Shown: positions 1-7,606 of the stretch, one piece after another
Layout of the letters: every line of letters begins with the position of its first letter
How positions within the stretch are numbered: position 1 is the stretch's first letter
Origin: Lachnospiraceae bacterium
GTDB taxonomy: Bacteria > Bacillota > Clostridia > Lachnospirales > Lachnospiraceae
DNA length: 46,633 bases
Direction: 5' to 3'
NCBI GenBank assembly: GCA_017436305.1
Contig: JAFSDJ010000053.1
Coordinates: forward strand, 1-46,633
Program-made: the position numbers and the translations under genes
The notes under the pieces: model-generated
Told to the model about the DNA's origin: nothing
What the model saw: only the letters and a program-made list of their open reading frames with translations
The model's database searches: none

Positions 1-1
1 C

Positions 2-76
2 GAGCATTGTCTCCTTTGTATAGTTGATGTTTGGTCGCGGATATTATACCACAAAAGGGAGGTCAATGCTCTTTTT
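2..76 (+). terminator. Probable intrinsic terminator of an off-window + strand gene
   Basis: GAGCATTG (2-9) pairs with CAATGCTC (64-71). The stem continues with small bulges (CTCC with GGAG, TTTGT with ACAAA), and TTTTT follows at 72-76. The same DNA read leftwards has an ATG at 7-5 preceded by AAAGGAG, so it may also carry the 5' end of a minus-strand gene with a TATAAT at 48-43. The two readings are not exclusive. Confidence 0.5.
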
Positions 77-162
77 ATTTGCAAACTCCCTAAAATAAAG
101 GTTTTTAATAAAAAATGAGGTAGTAAACTTGACACTACCAATGTCACTAAGGAGGCAAAAAC

Positions 163-855
163 ATGTTAACAAATAATTATGACAATGTGGCAGAAAATAT
201 AAAGAATGCCTGTGAACGTTCAGGAAGAAATCGGGATGAGGTAACTTTAATTGCAGTAAGTAAGACAAAGCCAATTCCAATGCTTTCTGAAATATATGAA
301 CACGGCTGCAGACATTTTGGAGAAAATAAAGTGCAGGAACTGGTAGATAAATATGAGGCACTTCCAAAAGATATTAAATGGCATATGATTGGACATTTGC
401 AACGAAATAAAGTAAAATACATTGTGGATAAAGTATTTTTGATTCACAGCGTAGATTCTCTTCGGCTCGCAGAAGAAATTAGTAAGGAAGCAGTGAAAAA
501 GCAAGTATATGTAAATATTCTGATAGAAGTAAATGTTGCCGGCGAGGAAAGTAAGTTTGGATGTACAACCGAGGAAGTACTTAATTTAACTATGGAGATC
601 GCAAAACTTCCTAATATTTCTATTAAAGGATACATGACAATCGCCCCTTATGTGGAAAATCCACAGGATAATAGGGAATATTTTGTGAAACTTAGGCAAT
701 TATCTGTTGACATAATGCGTAAAAACATTGATAATGTATCTATAGAGTATCTTTCTATGGGAATGACAGGTGACTATGAGGTTGCTGTAGAGGAAGGTGC
801 CACCTTTGTAAGAGTGGGTACCGGAATTTTCGGAGAAAGAGACTATACTGTTTAG
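163..855 (+). CDS. yggS: YggS/YlmE-family pyridoxal phosphate homeostasis protein
   Basis: A 230-residue single-domain protein of the YggS/PLPBP family, a PLP-binding TIM barrel related to the N-terminal domain of alanine racemase. Family members buffer free PLP in the cytoplasm and have no known catalytic activity. The PLP lysine lies in AVSKTKP near residue 35. HFGENKVQEL, WHMIGHLQRNK and the late SMGMTGDYEVAVEEGAT phosphate-binding segment are family signatures. The start is set by AAGGAGG at 149-155, seven bases before the ATG. It is the first gene of a unit with sepF, matching ylmE-ylmF order in Bacillus. Length is normal. Confidence 0.95.
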   Translation: MLTNNYDNVAENIKNACERSGRNRDEVTLIAVSKTKPIPMLSEIYEHGCRHFGENKVQELVDKYEALPKDIKWHMIGHLQRNKVKYIVDKVFLIHSVDSLRLAEEISKEAVKKQVYVNILIEVNVAGEESKFGCTTEEVLNLTMEIAKLPNISIKGYMTIAPYVENPQDNREYFVKLRQLSVDIMRKNIDNVSIEYLSMGMTGDYEVAVEEGATFVRVGTGIFGERDYTV

Positions 856-913
856 AGGATAGGATGAAAAAGTCCTGATATGAGATCAGGGAAAAATAAA
901 GGAGAGTTTTAAC

Positions 914-1423
914 ATGAGTGTAATGGACAAGTTTTTAAATGCAATGAAATTAAATGATGAAGAAGATGATGATTTATATGATGATTACTATGATGATGAA
1001 ATAGAGGAAAAACCTTCCAGAAGAAAGGCTATAAAAGAGGAAGATGACTTTGATGATTTTAACGAAAAACCAAAAGCAAAACCATCTCCAAAGGTAACTC
1101 CAATGAAACAAAGCAGACGCGCGGGGGTAAATGGTATGGAAGTATGCGTAATTAAACCTACATCAGTGGAAGATGCAAGAGAAATTACAGAAACACTGTT
1201 AGCAAATCGTACAGTTGTATTGAATTTAGAAGGCTTAGATGTTGATATTGCCCAGAGAATTATTGACTTTACATCTGGTTCATGCTTTGCTATTGCAGGT
1301 AATTTACAGAAAATTTCACACTACATCTTCATTATTACACCAGCAAGTGTTGATATTTCCGGTGATTTCCAGGAGATTTTAAGCGGTTCTTTCGAAGTAC
1401 CATCTTTTAATAATACATTATAA
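914..1423 (+). CDS. sepF: Cell division protein SepF
   Basis: A 169-residue protein with the SepF layout: a short N-terminal helix (MSVMDKFLNAMKL) that in the family anchors to membrane, a very acidic low-complexity linker (about residues 15-70), and a C-terminal SepF/DUF552 domain (about 75-165) with VCVIKPTSVEDAREI and VVLNLEGLD. Known SepF polymerises and tethers FtsZ at the division site. A good RBS (AAAGGAG) precedes the ATG. It follows yggS by 58 bp, and a strong terminator follows it. The ylmG, ylmH and divIVA genes that often come next are absent here. Confidence 0.94.
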   Translation: MSVMDKFLNAMKLNDEEDDDLYDDYYDDEIEEKPSRRKAIKEEDDFDDFNEKPKAKPSPKVTPMKQSRRAGVNGMEVCVIKPTSVEDAREITETLLANRTVVLNLEGLDVDIAQRIIDFTSGSCFAIAGNLQKISHYIFIITPASVDISGDFQEILSGSFEVPSFNNTL

Positions 1424-1447
1424 GGATATGTAATTTTCATATTGCTA

Positions 1448-1474
1448 AAAAAGGGTGTGTATCGCGCCCTTTTT
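1448..1474 (+). terminator. Intrinsic terminator after sepF
   Basis: A 12-bp stem, AAAAAGGGTGTG / CGCGCCCTTTTT (two G-U pairs), with a TAT loop and ending in five T. It lies 24 bp after the sepF stop and before the aroB RBS, so aroB transcription depends on readthrough or an unrecognised promoter. Confidence 0.85.
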
Positions 1475-1517
1475 CTTATGATAAAAATAGAAATCAAACA
1501 AAGGAGATATTAGTCAG

Positions 1518-2636
1518 ATGGCAGAACAAACCAAAAGATTAACAATCAATAGAGATAAAAAACCATGTTATGATATTGTTTTTGAGAGAGATTTTAAAAA
1601 ATTAGGAGAAGAGTTAAAAGAGCTTGGTTCTTTAGAGAAAAAACTTTGTATTGTTACTGATTCTAATGTGGAAAAACTTTACGGTGAAGAGGTAAAGGCA
1701 ATTATATCAGAAGTTAGTAAAAAATGTGTACTTTATTCTTTTGAAGCCGGTGAAGAAAATAAAAATTTAGAAACAGTACAAGGTGTTTATGAATTTCTTA
1801 TAAAAGAAGGATTTGATAGAAAAGACATGTTAATTGCTCTAGGTGGTGGTGTTGTTGGAGACTTAACAGGATTTACTGCAGCAACTTATTTAAGAGGAAT
1901 TGAATTCATTCAGTTACCAACCACATTGCTTGCTCAGGTAGACAGTAGCATTGGTGGAAAAACAGGTGTTGATTTTTCAGCTTATAAGAATATGGTAGGG
2001 GCATTTCATATGCCAAAGCTTGTTTATATGAATTTATCTACATTGCTTTCTTTAGATGAAAGACAGTATTATGCCGGTATGGCAGAAGTATTAAAGGCCG
2101 GGCTTATTAAAGATGGTATTTTCTATGAATGGCTTATTTCCAGCATGTATGAGATTTTTGAGCGTGAGCTTGATACAATGGAAGAAGTGGTAAGAAAAAG
2201 CTGCCAGATAAAAAAACTGGTAGTAGAAAAAGATCCTACAGAAAAAGGCGAACGTGCGCTGTTAAATCTAGGACATACAATCGGTCATGCCATCGAAAAA
2301 TATATGGACTTTAAAATGGTTCATGGTGAATGTGTTTCTCTTGGTATTGTAGCTGCAGCATATATTTCTTGGAAAAAAGAAATGCTTTCCATGGAAGAAT
2401 ATTATGAAATCAGAGACATGTTCGTACCATTTAATCTGCCTATCTCTATAAGCGAAATTAATCCTGAAGAAATACTGAAATTAACAAAAAGCGATAAAAA
2501 AATGCAGGCAGGAAATATTAAATTTATTTTATTAAAGAAAGTAGGAAAAGCTGTTATTGATACTACTGTAACAGACGAAGAAATGCTTGCTGCCATTAAT
2601 GAAATTTACTTTAGCGAAGAGGATATGCATGAATAA
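1518..2636 (+). CDS. aroB: 3-dehydroquinate synthase
   Basis: Converts DAHP to 3-dehydroquinate, step 2 of the shikimate pathway, in the cytoplasm with NAD+ and a divalent metal. At 372 residues it has family length. The nucleotide-binding GGGVVGDLTGF lies near residues 110-120, QLPTTLLAQVDSSIGGKTGVD is the substrate-site segment, and metal ligands are the Glu of MAEVLKAGL and the histidines of NLGHTIGHAIE and MVHGE. A clear AAAGGAG precedes the ATG. No other shikimate gene is in the window. The 3' end overlaps lspA by 8 bp, so translation is probably coupled. Confidence 0.95.
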   Translation: MAEQTKRLTINRDKKPCYDIVFERDFKKLGEELKELGSLEKKLCIVTDSNVEKLYGEEVKAIISEVSKKCVLYSFEAGEENKNLETVQGVYEFLIKEGFDRKDMLIALGGGVVGDLTGFTAATYLRGIEFIQLPTTLLAQVDSSIGGKTGVDFSAYKNMVGAFHMPKLVYMNLSTLLSLDERQYYAGMAEVLKAGLIKDGIFYEWLISSMYEIFERELDTMEEVVRKSCQIKKLVVEKDPTEKGERALLNLGHTIGHAIEKYMDFKMVHGECVSLGIVAAAYISWKKEMLSMEEYYEIRDMFVPFNLPISISEINPEEILKLTKSDKKMQAGNIKFILLKKVGKAVIDTTVTDEEMLAAINEIYFSEEDMHE

Positions 2637-3159
2637 AAAGAAAAAAACTATACAGATACTTATTAATTTTATAGTAATTATACTTGGTGTAGTAATAGAT
2701 CAGCTTGCAAAAGGAATGGCTATAAAGTATTTAAAAGGGAAATCTGATTTTATTTTAATAAAGGATGTATTTGTACTACATTACCTTGAAAACAAAGGGG
2801 CTGCTTTTGGTATGCTTCAAAATCAGAAAATGTTTTTTGTGTTTAGCGCAGTGGTAATTTTGGCGCTCTTTGCATTTGTTATGTTCAGACTTCCTTTGGA
2901 AAAGAAATATCGCTATACGCATATTTGTCTTGTGTTAATTTCAGCAGGGGCTGTTGGCAATATGATTGACAGACTTCGTTATAATTACGTAGTAGACTTT
3001 TTTTACTTTAAACTGATTAATTTTCCGGTTTTTAATGTTGCAGACATTTATGTAACAATCGGAACGGCTTTTCTGATTATTTTATATTTGTTTTATTACA
3101 AAGAGGAAGATTTGCAATTTTTAAAGTTTAGAATTGATAATAGTAAGTTGAAATATTAG
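2629..3159 (+). CDS. lspA: Lipoprotein signal peptidase (signal peptidase II)
   Basis: A 176-residue membrane aspartyl protease that removes signal peptides from diacylglyceryl-modified prolipoproteins. Four hydrophobic segments are visible, together with the signatures LENKGAAFGML, GAVGNMIDRLRYNYVVDFF (first catalytic Asp in MIDR) and FNVADIYVTIG (second, VAD). The frame is open upstream to 2587, but ATG 2629 is preferred: it follows GAAGAGGA inside the end of aroB and gives the usual positively charged start (MNKKKK). It is followed by an RluD-type gene, as lspA-rluD often are in Firmicutes. Confidence 0.94.
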   Translation: MNKKKKTIQILINFIVIILGVVIDQLAKGMAIKYLKGKSDFILIKDVFVLHYLENKGAAFGMLQNQKMFFVFSAVVILALFAFVMFRLPLEKKYRYTHICLVLISAGAVGNMIDRLRYNYVVDFFYFKLINFPVFNVADIYVTIGTAFLIILYLFYYKEEDLQFLKFRIDNSKLKY

Positions 3160-3186
3160 AAAATTGTATGTTTATAAAGGATTATA

Positions 3187-4095
3187 ATGGAAAAAATTCG
3201 AATTTTAGCTACAACTGAATGGGAAGATGAACGGATTGATAAGGTAATTACCAGTGAGGTAACTACCTTATCTCGTTCTTTTATTCAAAAATTAATTAAG
3301 GATGGGCAGCTCTTTGTAAATGGTGTTTCTGCAAAAGCAAATTACCGTGTAAAAGAAGGGGATGATATTCTTTTCTCCATTCCAAAGGCAATTGAGCCGG
3401 ATATCCTGCCTGAAAAAATGGATTTGGATATTTTATATGAAGACGATTCTCTACTCATTATAAATAAGCCTAAAGATATGGTTGTACATCCGGCACCGGG
3501 ACATTATAGTGGTACTTTGGTAAATGGTATTCTTTATCATTGCAAAGGAAATTTGTCCGGTATTAACGGTATTTTAAGACCAGGCATTGTGCATCGGATT
3601 GACAAAGATACAACCGGAGCTTTAATCGTATGTAAAAGTGACATTGCCCATAATTATATAGCTGAACAATTAAAGGAACATTCTATAACAAGAAAATATT
3701 TTGCTATTGTTCATGGAGTTATTAAGGAAGAAGAAGGTACGATTAAGGGGGCTATCGGCCGGGACCCCATGGATAGAAAAAAAATGTGTATAAATGAAAA
3801 AAATGGGAAGTATGCGGTAACTCATTTTAAAGTACTTGAGCGCTTTGCAGATTATACTTATGTTTCCTGTCAGTTAGAAACCGGGCGAACTCATCAGATT
3901 CGTGTTCATATGACAAGTATTGGGCATCCACTTTTAGGGGATGAGATATACGGAAACAGACCTTCCAAATTTAAGCTTCAGGGACAGACTCTCCATGCTG
4001 GAATTATTGGTTTTATACATCCCATAACGAAAGAATATATGGAGTTTCAAGCGCCTTTACCGGAATATTTTGCTCATTTGCTGGATATTTTGTAA
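3187..4095 (+). CDS. RluA/RluD-family rRNA pseudouridine synthase
   Basis: A 302-residue RluA-family enzyme with an N-terminal S4 RNA-binding domain (about residues 10-75, including LSRSFIQKLIKDGQLFVNG) and a catalytic domain carrying HRIDKDTTGAL (catalytic Asp of RID) and RTHQIRVHMTSIGHPLLGDEIYG. It isomerises uridines to pseudouridine, probably in 23S rRNA. Position after lspA matches ylyB in Bacillus, so it is RluD-like, but the exact target base cannot be read from sequence. A second family member is at 26680-27732 and an RsuA-type enzyme at 33545-34273. Confidence 0.92.
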   Translation: MEKIRILATTEWEDERIDKVITSEVTTLSRSFIQKLIKDGQLFVNGVSAKANYRVKEGDDILFSIPKAIEPDILPEKMDLDILYEDDSLLIINKPKDMVVHPAPGHYSGTLVNGILYHCKGNLSGINGILRPGIVHRIDKDTTGALIVCKSDIAHNYIAEQLKEHSITRKYFAIVHGVIKEEEGTIKGAIGRDPMDRKKMCINEKNGKYAVTHFKVLERFADYTYVSCQLETGRTHQIRVHMTSIGHPLLGDEIYGNRPSKFKLQGQTLHAGIIGFIHPITKEYMEFQAPLPEYFAHLLDIL

Positions 4096-4134
4096 TTATC
4101 ACTTAAGTTGTACATTTTTATTGTAAAGTAAAGG

Positions 4135-4713
4135 ATGAGAAGTTTGATAAAGTTAACTTTTAATCAGAAAGAAATTTATCCGGAAATCATCTATTCAAAA
4201 AGAAAAACTATTGGAATTCATATTACAGGGGAGCAAAACATAAAGGTAAAAGCTCCCTATTTTACTTCCGAAAAAATGATTGTAAAGGTTCTTTTCGAAA
4301 AGAAAAGCTGGATTGAAAAAACATTATTAAAGCTTGAATCTCAAAAAGAATATCATATAAAGGATTTTAGTGAGGCAGAAATTAAACAATACCGGAAAAA
4401 AGCCAAAGAAATTCTATTTAAGAAAGTAGAGCTTTATGGAAATTATATGGGTGTTACCTATAATCACATTGCAATTAAAGATCAGAAGACCTGCTGGGGA
4501 AGCTGCAGTAAACAGGGTAATTTAAATTTTAACTGGCGTCTTATCCTAATGCCGGAAGAAATTTTGGATTATGTTGTTGTTCATGAGCTGGCACATTTAA
4601 AACAGCTTAACCATTCACCTGCATTTTGGAGCTTGGTGGAATCTGTTATTCCTGATTATAAGGCAAGAAGAAAGTGGTTAAAGGAGCAGGGTGCATATTA
4701 TATACGCAAATAA
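4135..4713 (+). CDS. YgjP/SprT-like (DUF45) zinc metallopeptidase domain protein
   Basis: A 192-residue protein of the YgjP/DUF45 group. The zinc motif is VVHELAHLKQLNHSPAFW (HExxH plus a third His) near residues 150-165. It is preceded by the diagnostic CWGSCSKQGNLNFNWRL. The N-terminal half is a beta-rich region typical of the family. Biological role is poorly known; proteolysis is inferred from the motif. The start is uncertain: ATG 4135 has only AAAGG close upstream, and a TTG at 4144 is an alternative. It ends just before a good promoter. Confidence 0.87.
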   Translation: MRSLIKLTFNQKEIYPEIIYSKRKTIGIHITGEQNIKVKAPYFTSEKMIVKVLFEKKSWIEKTLLKLESQKEYHIKDFSEAEIKQYRKKAKEILFKKVELYGNYMGVTYNHIAIKDQKTCWGSCSKQGNLNFNWRLILMPEEILDYVVVHELAHLKQLNHSPAFWSLVESVIPDYKARRKWLKEQGAYYIRK

Positions 4714-4726
4714 AACATAAAAACTA

Positions 4727-4755
4727 TTGTACTTTTTGCACAATTTCTATATAAT
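4727..4755 (+). promoter_or_regulatory. Sigma-A-type promoter for the cytidylate-kinase-like gene
   Basis: TTGTAC (4727-4732), 17-bp spacer, TATAAT (4750-4755). The downstream leader contains a GCCC/GGGC hairpin around 4788-4805. Confidence 0.72.
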
Positions 4756-4831
4756 AATAATATAATTTTTAGGCAATTTGAAGTGATGCCCGTCTTATTT
4801 TGGGCTATTCATCAGAAAGTAGGTGCTTATT

Positions 4832-5464
4832 ATGAAAACAATTATTACCATTGGAAGACAGTTCGGTTCAGCAGGCAGGGAGATTGGCAATAAGCTGGCA
4901 AACGAGCTGGGAATTACTTTTTATGACAAGGAATTACTTACTAGAGCAGCAAAAGAGAGTGGTTTTTGCGAAGAAATGATTCATGCACATGATGAAAGGC
5001 CTACCAACAGTTTTTTATATAACCTGGTTATGGATACATATTCTTTCGGTTACAATTCTGCCGCCTTAGTAGATATGCCTATTAGCCAGAAAATCTTTCT
5101 TGCCCAGTATGATGCAATTAAGAAAATCGCAGACGAAGGTAGCTGTGTCATTGTAGGGAGATGCGCTGATTACGCTTTAGCAGACAATGAAAACCTTCTA
5201 AGTATTTTTATTCAGGGTGATATGGATGTAAAAGTAAAACGTATTATGGAAAAATATGATTTGTCTGAGGCAAAAGCAAAAGACATGATTCTAAAGAAGG
5301 ATAAGCAAAGACAAAGCTATTACAATTATTATAGCTCTAAAAAGTGGGGAATGGCGGCGAGTTATGATTTAACCGTAAACAGCTCTGTTCTTGGTGTTGA
5401 TGGTACTGTAAAGCTTTTAAAACAGTTTATTCAAGATTTTGAAGAAGTAAGAAGCAAAAAATAA
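4832..5464 (+). CDS. Cytidylate kinase-like family protein
   Basis: A 210-residue P-loop-type protein of the Cytidylate_kin2 family. The N-terminus TIGRQFGSAGREIGNKLA is the nucleotide-binding region, followed by FYDKELL. VIVGRCADYAL and the basic segment KDMILKKDKQRQSYYNYYS match the family lid region. Family members are common in gut Clostridia, and their substrate is not established; they are distinct from the housekeeping Cmk. ATG 4832 is preferred over an in-frame GTG at 4823 because AAAGTAGG sits about eight bases upstream of the ATG and overlaps the GTG. The gene is monocistronic, between its own promoter and a strong terminator. Confidence 0.85.
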   Translation: MKTIITIGRQFGSAGREIGNKLANELGITFYDKELLTRAAKESGFCEEMIHAHDERPTNSFLYNLVMDTYSFGYNSAALVDMPISQKIFLAQYDAIKKIADEGSCVIVGRCADYALADNENLLSIFIQGDMDVKVKRIMEKYDLSEAKAKDMILKKDKQRQSYYNYYSSKKWGMAASYDLTVNSSVLGVDGTVKLLKQFIQDFEEVRSKK

Positions 5465-5476
5465 TTATGATATATA

Positions 5477-5536
5477 AGGATTGAACTTTTGGGAGGGCGA
5501 TATATTCACCTCTGCACAGTTCAATCCTATTTTTTT
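5477..5536 (+). terminator. Intrinsic terminator after the cytidylate-kinase-like gene
   Basis: An 11-bp perfect stem, AGGATTGAACT (5477-5487) with AGTTCAATCCT (5518-5528). The 30-nt loop has an internal GGAGG/CCTC pairing, and seven T follow at 5530-5536. It lies between convergent genes and also closes off the recombinase side, though its minus-strand T tract is weak. Confidence 0.85.
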
Positions 5537-5567
5537 AGTATATCCGTTTATTATGGAGAATATAGCG

Positions 5568-6617
5568 TTATTCTTTCCTTAACTTTACTGCACTGGCAGC
5601 TTTCCTTCTTCGTTCGTCTTCCAATGCAGCATAATGCTTTTTGGTGGTGTTTACGTCTTTATGACCAAGAACATCAGCTACTAAATAAATATCGCCTGTT
5701 TCCCTGTAAAGGCTTGTTCCATAGGTGCTTCTAAGCTTATGGGGGGTGATTTTTTTCAGGCTTGTGACACGGCCGGCATATTTTTTTACAAGCTTTTCAA
5801 CGCTACGTACACTGATTCGTCTATTCTGCATAGAAAGAAACAGTGCATCTTCGTGTCCTTCAGAAGGGATTATATGGGTTCGCTTTTCTAAATAGGAAAT
5901 AAGCGCTTCCCGTACTTCCTCACCAAAATAAACAACTGCCTCATAGCCACCTTTTCTACGAATCTTAATACCATCATTTTTCAAATCTACATCTTTAATA
6001 TCAAGACCGACACATTCTGAAACACGAATACCGGTTCCAAGTAAAAGAGTAAGGAGTGCTAAATCCCGCACCTTTGTTTTGTTATGATATTTCTTTTCAC
6101 TGGCGGTTAGATTTTCGCCATTTTCTACAGCATCCAGTAAAATGGCTACCTCATCAGGGTCAAGACGAATAATTTCTTTTTGATGCAGCTTTGGCATAGG
6201 CACTAAGGCCGCTACATTTTTTTCGATTAGCTCGCTTGTGAAGTAGTAGTTGTAAAAACTCCTTAAACTGGCCAGTTTTCTGGATTTACCACGTTCATCA
6301 TTGGTATATTCCTTGTCCTCTTTTTTATAATAGGAAAGGTATTCTAAATATTCCTCAATATCTTCCCTTGTTAGGGAATCTAGGATACTTAATGGAATTT
6401 TCGTAATTTCAATATTTTTTAAAGTTGAATTAGTTTCCTTTAGAAAATCAAAGAAAATTCTCAAATCCAACGCATAACCAAGTCTTGTTTTAGGAGAAGT
6501 ATTATTTTCAATACCTCTGAAAAATTGTTTACAAAATCCCGGAAGATCTCCAATAACTTCTCTTAGCTTTATTAAATTTGAAATATTTTGCTGGTCGTGA
6601 TAATTTCTATTTTCCAT
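5568..6617 (-). CDS. Tyrosine recombinase (XerC/XerD-like)
   Basis: A 349-residue tyrosine recombinase with an N-terminal SAM-like core-binding domain (about 25-135) and a catalytic domain (about 145-345). The full catalytic set is visible: R198 (GTGIRVSE), K222 (RRKGGYE), H293 and R296 (TPHKLRSTYG), H319 (LGHKDVNTT) and nucleophile Y329 (KKHYAAL). XerC/D-type enzymes resolve chromosome dimers at dif, but this protein is about 50 residues longer than classical XerC, with an extra N-terminal segment and an insertion around 165-180. It overlaps the upstream ttcA-like gene by 11 bp. No att-like repeats or cargo were seen, so it looks resident rather than mobile. It could be a second, specialised Xer paralogue. 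Confidence 0.88.
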   Translation of the reverse strand: MENRNYHDQQNISNLIKLREVIGDLPGFCKQFFRGIENNTSPKTRLGYALDLRIFFDFLKETNSTLKNIEITKIPLSILDSLTREDIEEYLEYLSYYKKEDKEYTNDERGKSRKLASLRSFYNYYFTSELIEKNVAALVPMPKLHQKEIIRLDPDEVAILLDAVENGENLTASEKKYHNKTKVRDLALLTLLLGTGIRVSECVGLDIKDVDLKNDGIKIRRKGGYEAVVYFGEEVREALISYLEKRTHIIPSEGHEDALFLSMQNRRISVRSVEKLVKKYAGRVTSLKKITPHKLRSTYGTSLYRETGDIYLVADVLGHKDVNTTKKHYAALEDERRRKAASAVKLRKE

Positions 6618-7320
6618 AATTCGGTATCCCTTTTACGATAGCTGTAAACATTCTTTCTTTTACCCCTGGATTATCAGTAGTTAGTTGCTTTAAAAGCTGC
6701 TTTACATATTCACGTTTTGTATTTCCGTCTGCAGGACAGGGACTTTTTGCTACCGGAAGCTTGCTTTGTTTTGTATAACCAATTACATCCATTTCATTTA
6801 CATACATAAGAGGTCTGATAACCGTTAAATCCATTCTGTCTAAATAAGTTTTTGGAGAAAAAGAATGAAATCTTCCTTCATAGATTAGAGACAAAAGCAT
6901 TGTCTCTACTACATCATCTTTATGGTGCGCATAGGCCACCTTATTGCAACCTAATTTTTTTATTTCCTCATTTAAAGCACCTTTTCGCACTTTAGCACAA
7001 AGAGAACAGGGATTAGATTCTTTTCTGTCCTCAAAAATAATTTTTGCAATGTCAGTTTTGACAATGGAATAAGGTACTTCTAATTCTTCACACAATTTCT
7101 TTATTTCATTTAAATTAAGATTATCAAAACCCAAGTCTACTGTGATAGCGTGAATCTGGAATTTTTTTGGATAAAATCGCATAAGTCCTTTCATAGCGCA
7201 TAGGAGAGTAAGACTGTCTTTTCCTCCGGATATACCAATTGCGATTTTATCACCTTCTTCAATCATATTATAATCATCTATAGCTCTTCGTGTATAGCTT
7301 AATAGCTGCTGATGTTTCAT
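6607..7320 (-). CDS. TtcA-like tRNA 2-thiocytidine biosynthesis ATPase
   Basis: A 237-residue adenylating PP-loop enzyme. SGGKDS (residues 31-36) is the ATP loop. The CSLC pair C105/C108 and C195 (SPCPADGN) match the three cysteines that hold the Fe-S cluster in TtcA, which thiolates C32 of some tRNAs. AHHKDDVVETMLLSL is also a family signature. TilS-like activity is unlikely because the cysteines are conserved and the TilS C-terminal domains are missing. It is first in a two-gene unit with the recombinase, behind a good promoter. GAAAGGAT is the RBS. Confidence 0.86.
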   Translation of the reverse strand: MKHQQLLSYTRRAIDDYNMIEEGDKIAIGISGGKDSLTLLCAMKGLMRFYPKKFQIHAITVDLGFDNLNLNEIKKLCEELEVPYSIVKTDIAKIIFEDRKESNPCSLCAKVRKGALNEEIKKLGCNKVAYAHHKDDVVETMLLSLIYEGRFHSFSPKTYLDRMDLTVIRPLMYVNEMDVIGYTKQSKLPVAKSPCPADGNTKREYVKQLLKQLTTDNPGVKERMFTAIVKGIPNYGK

Positions 7321-7357
7321 AATGATAATTATCCTTTCCGTATATATTTACTATATT

Positions 7358-7386
7358 ATTATACATTTTTTTTACTGATTGTGAAA
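7358..7386 (-). promoter_or_regulatory. Promoter of the ttcA-like/recombinase unit
   Basis: On the minus strand, TTTCAC (7386-7381), 17-bp spacer, TATAAT (7363-7358). It lies 38 bp before the ttcA-like ATG. Confidence 0.6.
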
Positions 7387-7431
7387 TATTTATATATGAA
7401 AGAATATTATATTTTGGGCTTTATTTGTCCG

Positions 7432-7511
7432 CTGTTCACCCGGTAGGCTAACAGAATGTGTCAGGCTGGTTGCGAATTGTTACTATTTACGAGGTACGAG
7501 TGAACAGTAAC
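7432..7511. repeat. Intergenic inverted-repeat element with GTTACT hairpin
   Basis: GTTACTATTTAC (7479-7490) faces GTGAACAGTAAC (7500-7511) with 10 of 12 Watson-Crick pairs plus one G-U. In an alternative fold, CTGTTCAC (7432-7439) pairs perfectly with GTGAACAG (7500-7507). Positions 7445-7467 match 26002-26024 at 19 of 23 bases. The element sits in a 286-bp divergent gap between two promoters. Confidence 0.6.
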
Positions 7512-7549
7512 TCAAGCTGGGGAATACCATAAAATCAAAAAATATAGGA

Positions 7550-7578
7550 TTGCCATTTTTTATATGGTTCTTTATAAT
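7550..7578 (+). promoter_or_regulatory. Promoter of the AI-2E-family permease / dtd unit
   Basis: TTGCCA (7550-7555), 17-bp spacer, TATAAT (7573-7578), 28 bp before the ATG at 7607. Confidence 0.8.
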
Positions 7579-7606
7579 AGAGTAGGGGAAAAAGGAGGCC
7601 TTTATC

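Noticed and set aside
2587-2628. 14-residue N-terminal extension of LspA
   Set aside because: It is antisense-free coding DNA of aroB in another frame and lacks an RBS; ATG 2629 has one.
5489-5734. Small + strand ORF of 81 codons
   Set aside because: It covers the terminator of the cytidylate-kinase-like gene and runs antisense through the recombinase C-terminus; no RBS or family features.
5568-6617. Integrase of a genomic island
   Set aside because: No flanking tRNA, direct repeats, cargo or composition change; neighbours are housekeeping genes and the gene is fused to the ttcA-like unit.
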